Shown: positions 34,706 through 37,648 of the stretch, one piece after another | Layout of the letters: each line of letters opens with the position of its first letter | How positions within the stretch are numbered: the stretch's first letter is position 1 | NCBI GenBank assembly: GCA_964490765.1 | Contig: CAZBDV010000021.1 | Location: forward strand, 1 to 37,648 | Source of the DNA: CAZBDV01 sp964490765 | Lineage (GTDB): Bacteria > Cloacimonadota > Cloacimonadia > Cloacimonadales > JAJBBL01 | DNA: 37,648 nucleotides | Direction: 5' to 3' | Program-made: the position numbers and the translations under genes | The notes under the pieces: generated by a model | What the model saw: only the letters and a program-made list of their open reading frames with translations | The model's database searches: none | What the model was told of the DNA's origin: nothing

Positions 34706-35914
34706 TTAAAAATACCATCTGAGAGAAACATAAGCCAGTGAATTCTTATCATACCGCCCAAAATTTCTCTCTTCATCGCCAAAGAACAACTCTATCCCTG
34801 TCTTGATCTCTACCCCGTCTTCAATTGAATAGGTCAGTGATGGCCGGAGTAGCATATCTGCTGGATCAATACCTACATATCCGAACAGCTCCAGGGTCAG
34901 TGTATCGGCAAAATATGAGTCCCTCAGACGGAATGTGGCTGTATGCTCATACTCACTGGTGAGCAGGCTGTCTTCATAGTCGTTGATATACTGCAGGATA
35001 TACTGTGCTGACATATCGATTCCCAAAAGGCTCCAGTCAAGCCCTGTAAGTGAATGGAGTTGATGATGGTCAGATGTACCGAACATCCCGGGTGAAGGCA
35101 TTGTCGTGAAAGCCCTGTTCAGATAGACTGCCTGCTCTGATCTAAGTATAATAGATGAGAGGGTCGTGCTGAAACTCCCCCCGACTACCGTAAACCGCTC
35201 ATGAAAAGGGTCGGGAGAGTTAACAGTGCCCTCGAGGACTGGAAGGTCATCCCAGGCATATCCGGCCATTATCTCAGCCGTTATTGTCCGGCTGAAATAC
35301 TTGATTTTGCCGAATACTTCACTGTTACTCAGTTTCTTTTCCGGGAGTTCTGAGTCTGCAATACTTGCCATTGATTCTCGATACCAGATGGATTCCGGAC
35401 CCGGCTGAGAAGTCGGCACAAAGATCGGAAGCCATACTACTTCATAAGTCAGTGGACCTCGATAGTAATTTGCCCGTATTGCCGGTACACCGATCCGGAT
35501 CTCTCTGAAATCGGCCAGTATGAAAGACCTCAGGTCCTGCGGGCTGACGATATCGGTAATGAATACCCCTTCAGCTTCTCCCCAGACAACAGCCTGTTTT
35601 CCTATCCGGAAGTCGAAATTTCTGAACAGGATATCTATATACGCTTCTCTTACACCCCAATCGATATCACCCTCACCCATGATATAGGCATAGGGATTGA
35701 TATTGATGCGGGTACTGTTTCCCCAACCCTGCAATTCCAGATCGAGTGTCTGTTCTGTCAGGGGGATATCCCCTTCCGATATCCGGCCGCCGGCATAGCT
35801 CCGCAGCATTCCGCTAAACCTGATATCTTTGGCTATGAGCGTTGTCTGGACTACTAAAACCAATACGGCTATAAGCATTAGCCTTGCATATATTTTCATC
35901 TTGGCATTGGACAT
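34706..35914 (-). CDS. DUF1302-like outer-membrane beta-barrel protein
   Basis: The product is 402 residues, with AGGAG six bases before the ATG and a signal peptide ending near ..TTLIAKD. The N-terminal part of the barrel has 'FDFRIGKQAVVWGEAEGVFITDIVSPQDLR', which is (in its pieces) the hallmark of DUF1302 proteins, and alternating amphipathic strands run to the terminal aromatic residue of SLRWYF, as in BAM-inserted barrels. It is shorter than the usual 500-600-residue proteobacterial members. In many genomes such proteins lie next to an RND exporter and a LolA-like protein, exactly as here, and the three are thought to move lipids or hydrophobic compounds across the envelope. Confidence 0.82.
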   Translation of the reverse strand: MSNAKMKIYARLMLIAVLVLVVQTTLIAKDIRFSGMLRSYAGGRISEGDIPLTEQTLDLELQGWGNSTRININPYAYIMGEGDIDWGVREAYIDILFRNFDFRIGKQAVVWGEAEGVFITDIVSPQDLRSFILADFREIRIGVPAIRANYYRGPLTYEVVWLPIFVPTSQPGPESIWYRESMASIADSELPEKKLSNSEVFGKIKYFSRTITAEIMAGYAWDDLPVLEGTVNSPDPFHERFTVVGGSFSTTLSSIILRSEQAVYLNRAFTTMPSPGMFGTSDHHQLHSLTGLDWSLLGIDMSAQYILQYINDYEDSLLTSEYEHTATFRLRDSYFADTLTLELFGYVGIDPADMLLRPSLTYSIEDGVEIKTGIELFFGDEERNFGRYDKNSLAYVSLRWYF

Positions 35915-35959
35915 ATCATTCTCCTGTTTTTTCTGTTGTTATTCCTCTGTTTCCCTGTA

Positions 35960-36748
35960 TCAGAGCCGCGGGCCCTGCATCATCTGTCTCTCGGAAAACT
36001 GATTGTCTCTCAATCCTATGTTGAATCTGACATTTTCCATCCTTATACGTGTACTGTGGTTTCTGCCCAGGTCCCGTATTATCATATCAGTTATGACCCA
36101 ATAGTTGTCGATCTTTTCGTAATCATCTATCTGAAGAATCTTATAGACTTGACCATTCTCGTCATAATACTCCCGTTTGAGACCGATCCATTTATCCTTG
36201 ATTATCCAGCTGACTGTCTTGCTGAATGTATCACCGCTGCCAACAGGAACACTCTCGACAATGTAACACGGTTCACCATTGTATTCCTCTTCTCCGATTA
36301 TCTTATGCTTATCCTCATCAGGGTGACGTTCTCCGAGATCGTCATAGGTGAAATCAGAACCCATAAAAGAGTCGTTCTTACTGTCGGCAGAAATTCTCCT
36401 TATCTTGCGTATGGCAGGGAGATAGATCCACTGGTCGTCACTCCTGCCGTCATGATATGACCAATTCATAAAACTGCTATCCCTGACATCTGCCGGATCG
36501 AGAAAGAACATCATCTTCTTATCTACATCATCGGTACTCTTGCTGAACTGCTTGATACTCCTTTCCCTTGTTGCCCCGCGAGAATTTGTCAGCACCATTT
36601 TCAGATCGGCTGTCATTTCATCTCCGGTTGGACGATAATAGACATTCTCCATAACCTCCCGGCCGGAAGGTGTATCATTGGCCTGACTGAAAAGCAGTCC
36701 GGCAAATATCAATCCAATTAACAGCCCCAGGGTGATTCTTCTAAACAT
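35960..36748 (-). CDS. LolA-like outer-membrane lipoprotein-sorting family protein
   Basis: The product is 262 residues, with a signal peptide (MFRRITLGLLIGLIFAGLLFSQ). The body matches the COG2834-like family: 'GREVMENVYYRPTGDEMTADLKMVL', 'FFLDPADVRDSSFMNW', 'DQWIYLPAIRKIRRISADSKNDSFMGSDFTYDDL' (each quoted in part), and 'YIVESVP..W I.KDKWIGLKREYYD..G'. The predicted half-barrel binds acyl chains in the periplasm. The ATG stands one base after the stop of the RND exporter, whose last codons supply the GGAGGAG ribosome site, so translation is coupled. It probably carries the exporter's hydrophobic cargo to the DUF1302 barrel. Confidence 0.85.
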   Translation of the reverse strand: MFRRITLGLLIGLIFAGLLFSQANDTPSGREVMENVYYRPTGDEMTADLKMVLTNSRGATRERSIKQFSKSTDDVDKKMMFFLDPADVRDSSFMNWSYHDGRSDDQWIYLPAIRKIRRISADSKNDSFMGSDFTYDDLGERHPDEDKHKIIGEEEYNGEPCYIVESVPVGSGDTFSKTVSWIIKDKWIGLKREYYDENGQVYKILQIDDYEKIDNYWVITDMIIRDLGRNHSTRIRMENVRFNIGLRDNQFSERQMMQGPRL

Positions 36749-36749
36749 A

Positions 36750-37648
36750 TTACTCCTCCTTCGGTTTTATTACTTTTTTATCTTCTGCATCATTCCCGGA
36801 AGATGCTTCCGGGCTTCTGTTAACCTTTTTACTTTTGTTAGCTCCCTCTGGTTTTAACATCGCTTTCAAGATTATCACCAGAATCGTGAGAGTGCCAAGA
36901 GCACTGACCGCCATATTAAGAGCTATCAGTCCCCCGACCTGGCGGTTTGGCGGGAAGACACTGATCAACAGGACTGCAAAACCACCCATTACCGCCAATG
37001 TGTTGTAGATAATCGCCTGGCCAGTATGGGACAGGGTTTCAAAAGTAGCTTCCATACTCGAGAGGCCTCGGTCCAGATTGGTTTTATACCTTTCGATCAG
37101 GTGAATAGCATAATCGACTCCGATGCCGATCGCTATGGCAGAAATCAGAGCTGTTGCCGAACTGAGCGGGATACCCAGTAAGCCCATTGTCCCGAAATTC
37201 ACCACAGCTGTTATCATTATAGGAATCGTTCCCACTATCCCGATCAATATGTTCCTGAAGACGATCGCCAGCAGTATAGCTACTATCAGGAACGAAAGAA
37301 GGAGGCTCAATATCTGCCCTTCCAGTAACAGAGTTGCAAAAACCAGCGATTTATAACCACTTCCCGCATAGCTGATATTGATACCCAGTTCCCTGAATGC
37401 AGGAATGAAAGATTCGATATCCTCGATCACCTCTTCCATCCTGGCAGAACTGTCACTCTTCATCCTGACGGTGAGATTGGCATTCCTATAGTCATAATCT
37501 ATTACGCTGTCCAGATTATCCGGATCACCGGACATCTCGTAAAGTAGTAGATACTGCGCAACCATATCTCTCGTTTCGGGTATCCGGTTATAATCCGGAT
37601 CATCATCGTGCATTACCTGATGCATCCTTTTGAGAAAATCTGCCAGCC
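36750..37648 (-). CDS. RND/MMPL-family exporter, C-terminal part (runs off the window)
   Basis: At least 299 residues are visible and the frame stays open to the right edge (LADFLKRMHQ.. upstream of the first internal ATG), so this is a partial gene lacking its N-terminal half. A periplasmic stretch ('YLLLYEMSGDPDNLDSVIDYDYRNANL') leads to the second transmembrane block with five to six helices, including 'ALISAIAIGIGVDYAIHLIERYK', the acidic GxxxDY helix of MMPL/RND pumps. A charged Lys/Glu tail of about 40 residues ends it. It is a proton-driven inner-membrane exporter, first visible gene of the minus-strand operon with the LolA-like and DUF1302 genes. Cargo may be lipid or hopanoid-like; this is inference from the family. 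Confidence 0.88.
   Translation of the reverse strand, partial: LADFLKRMHQVMHDDDPDYNRIPETRDMVAQYLLLYEMSGDPDNLDSVIDYDYRNANLTVRMKSDSSARMEEVIEDIESFIPAFRELGINISYAGSGYKSLVFATLLLEGQILSLLLSFLIVAILLAIVFRNILIGIVGTIPIMITAVVNFGTMGLLGIPLSSATALISAIAIGIGVDYAIHLIERYKTNLDRGLSSMEATFETLSHTGQAIIYNTLAVMGGFAVLLISVFPPNRQVGGLIALNMAVSALGTLTILVIILKAMLKPEGANKSKKVNRSPEASSGNDAEDKKVIKPKEE

Overview
The window looks like chromosomal DNA from an uncultured, AT-rich, Gram-negative bacterium of the FCB superphylum, most plausibly Candidatus Cloacimonadota or a close relative. The grounds are five large secreted proteins ending in the YPNPFNP / 'W(N/D)G(K/R)' FlgD-like sorting domain, GLUG, FN3 and gingipain-like (C25) architectures, GGAGG/GAGGAG ribosome sites about 6 nt before most starts, and outer-membrane genes (TonB receptor, beta-barrel, LolA-like). 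The phylum call is inference; no rRNA is present.

Layout. Positions 1-50 are the 3' half of a tRNA-Lys(CTT). From 673 to 29157 lies a roughly 28 kb island of seven giant or modular secreted proteins, all on the plus strand: an SBBP-type propeller protein (673-3123), two GLUG proteins sharing a virtually identical 1.5 kb segment (3732-5948 and 6376-10101), a 2,576-residue C25-peptidase-like protein (10227-17957), a GLUG protein with a poly-C tract (19904-23122), a short module-plus-sorting-domain protein (23134-24207) and a 1,586-residue FN3/carboxypeptidase-regulatory-like protein (24397-29157). Inside the island sits one regulator-like gene (18198-19577): a winged helix fused to an M29-aminopeptidase-like domain that has lost metal ligands. 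A 17-bp palindrome-like element, GTCAA-N7-TTGAC, lies upstream of this regulator and of three of the surface genes, which suggests a local regulon.

From 29290 a second plus-strand unit follows: a promoter-like -35 box, a structured leader, then a lipoprotein, a TonB-dependent receptor, a protein with two sulfite-oxidase/molybdopterin-fold-like repeats, and a small lipoprotein, the genes overlapping or closely spaced. Convergent to it on the minus strand is an operon read from the right edge: RND/MMPL exporter (5'-truncated by the window), LolA-like outer-membrane lipoprotein-sorting protein, DUF1302-like beta-barrel, cupin, and a NapH-like polyferredoxin.

The most interesting material is (i) the winged-helix/degenerate-M29 fusion with its candidate operator, (ii) recent gene conversion or duplication between neighbouring surface genes, (iii) one FN3 loop used repeatedly as the insertion site for whole domains and charged linkers, and (iv) a C9 tract in a surface gene that could mediate on/off switching. 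All were judged by eye; no database search was possible.
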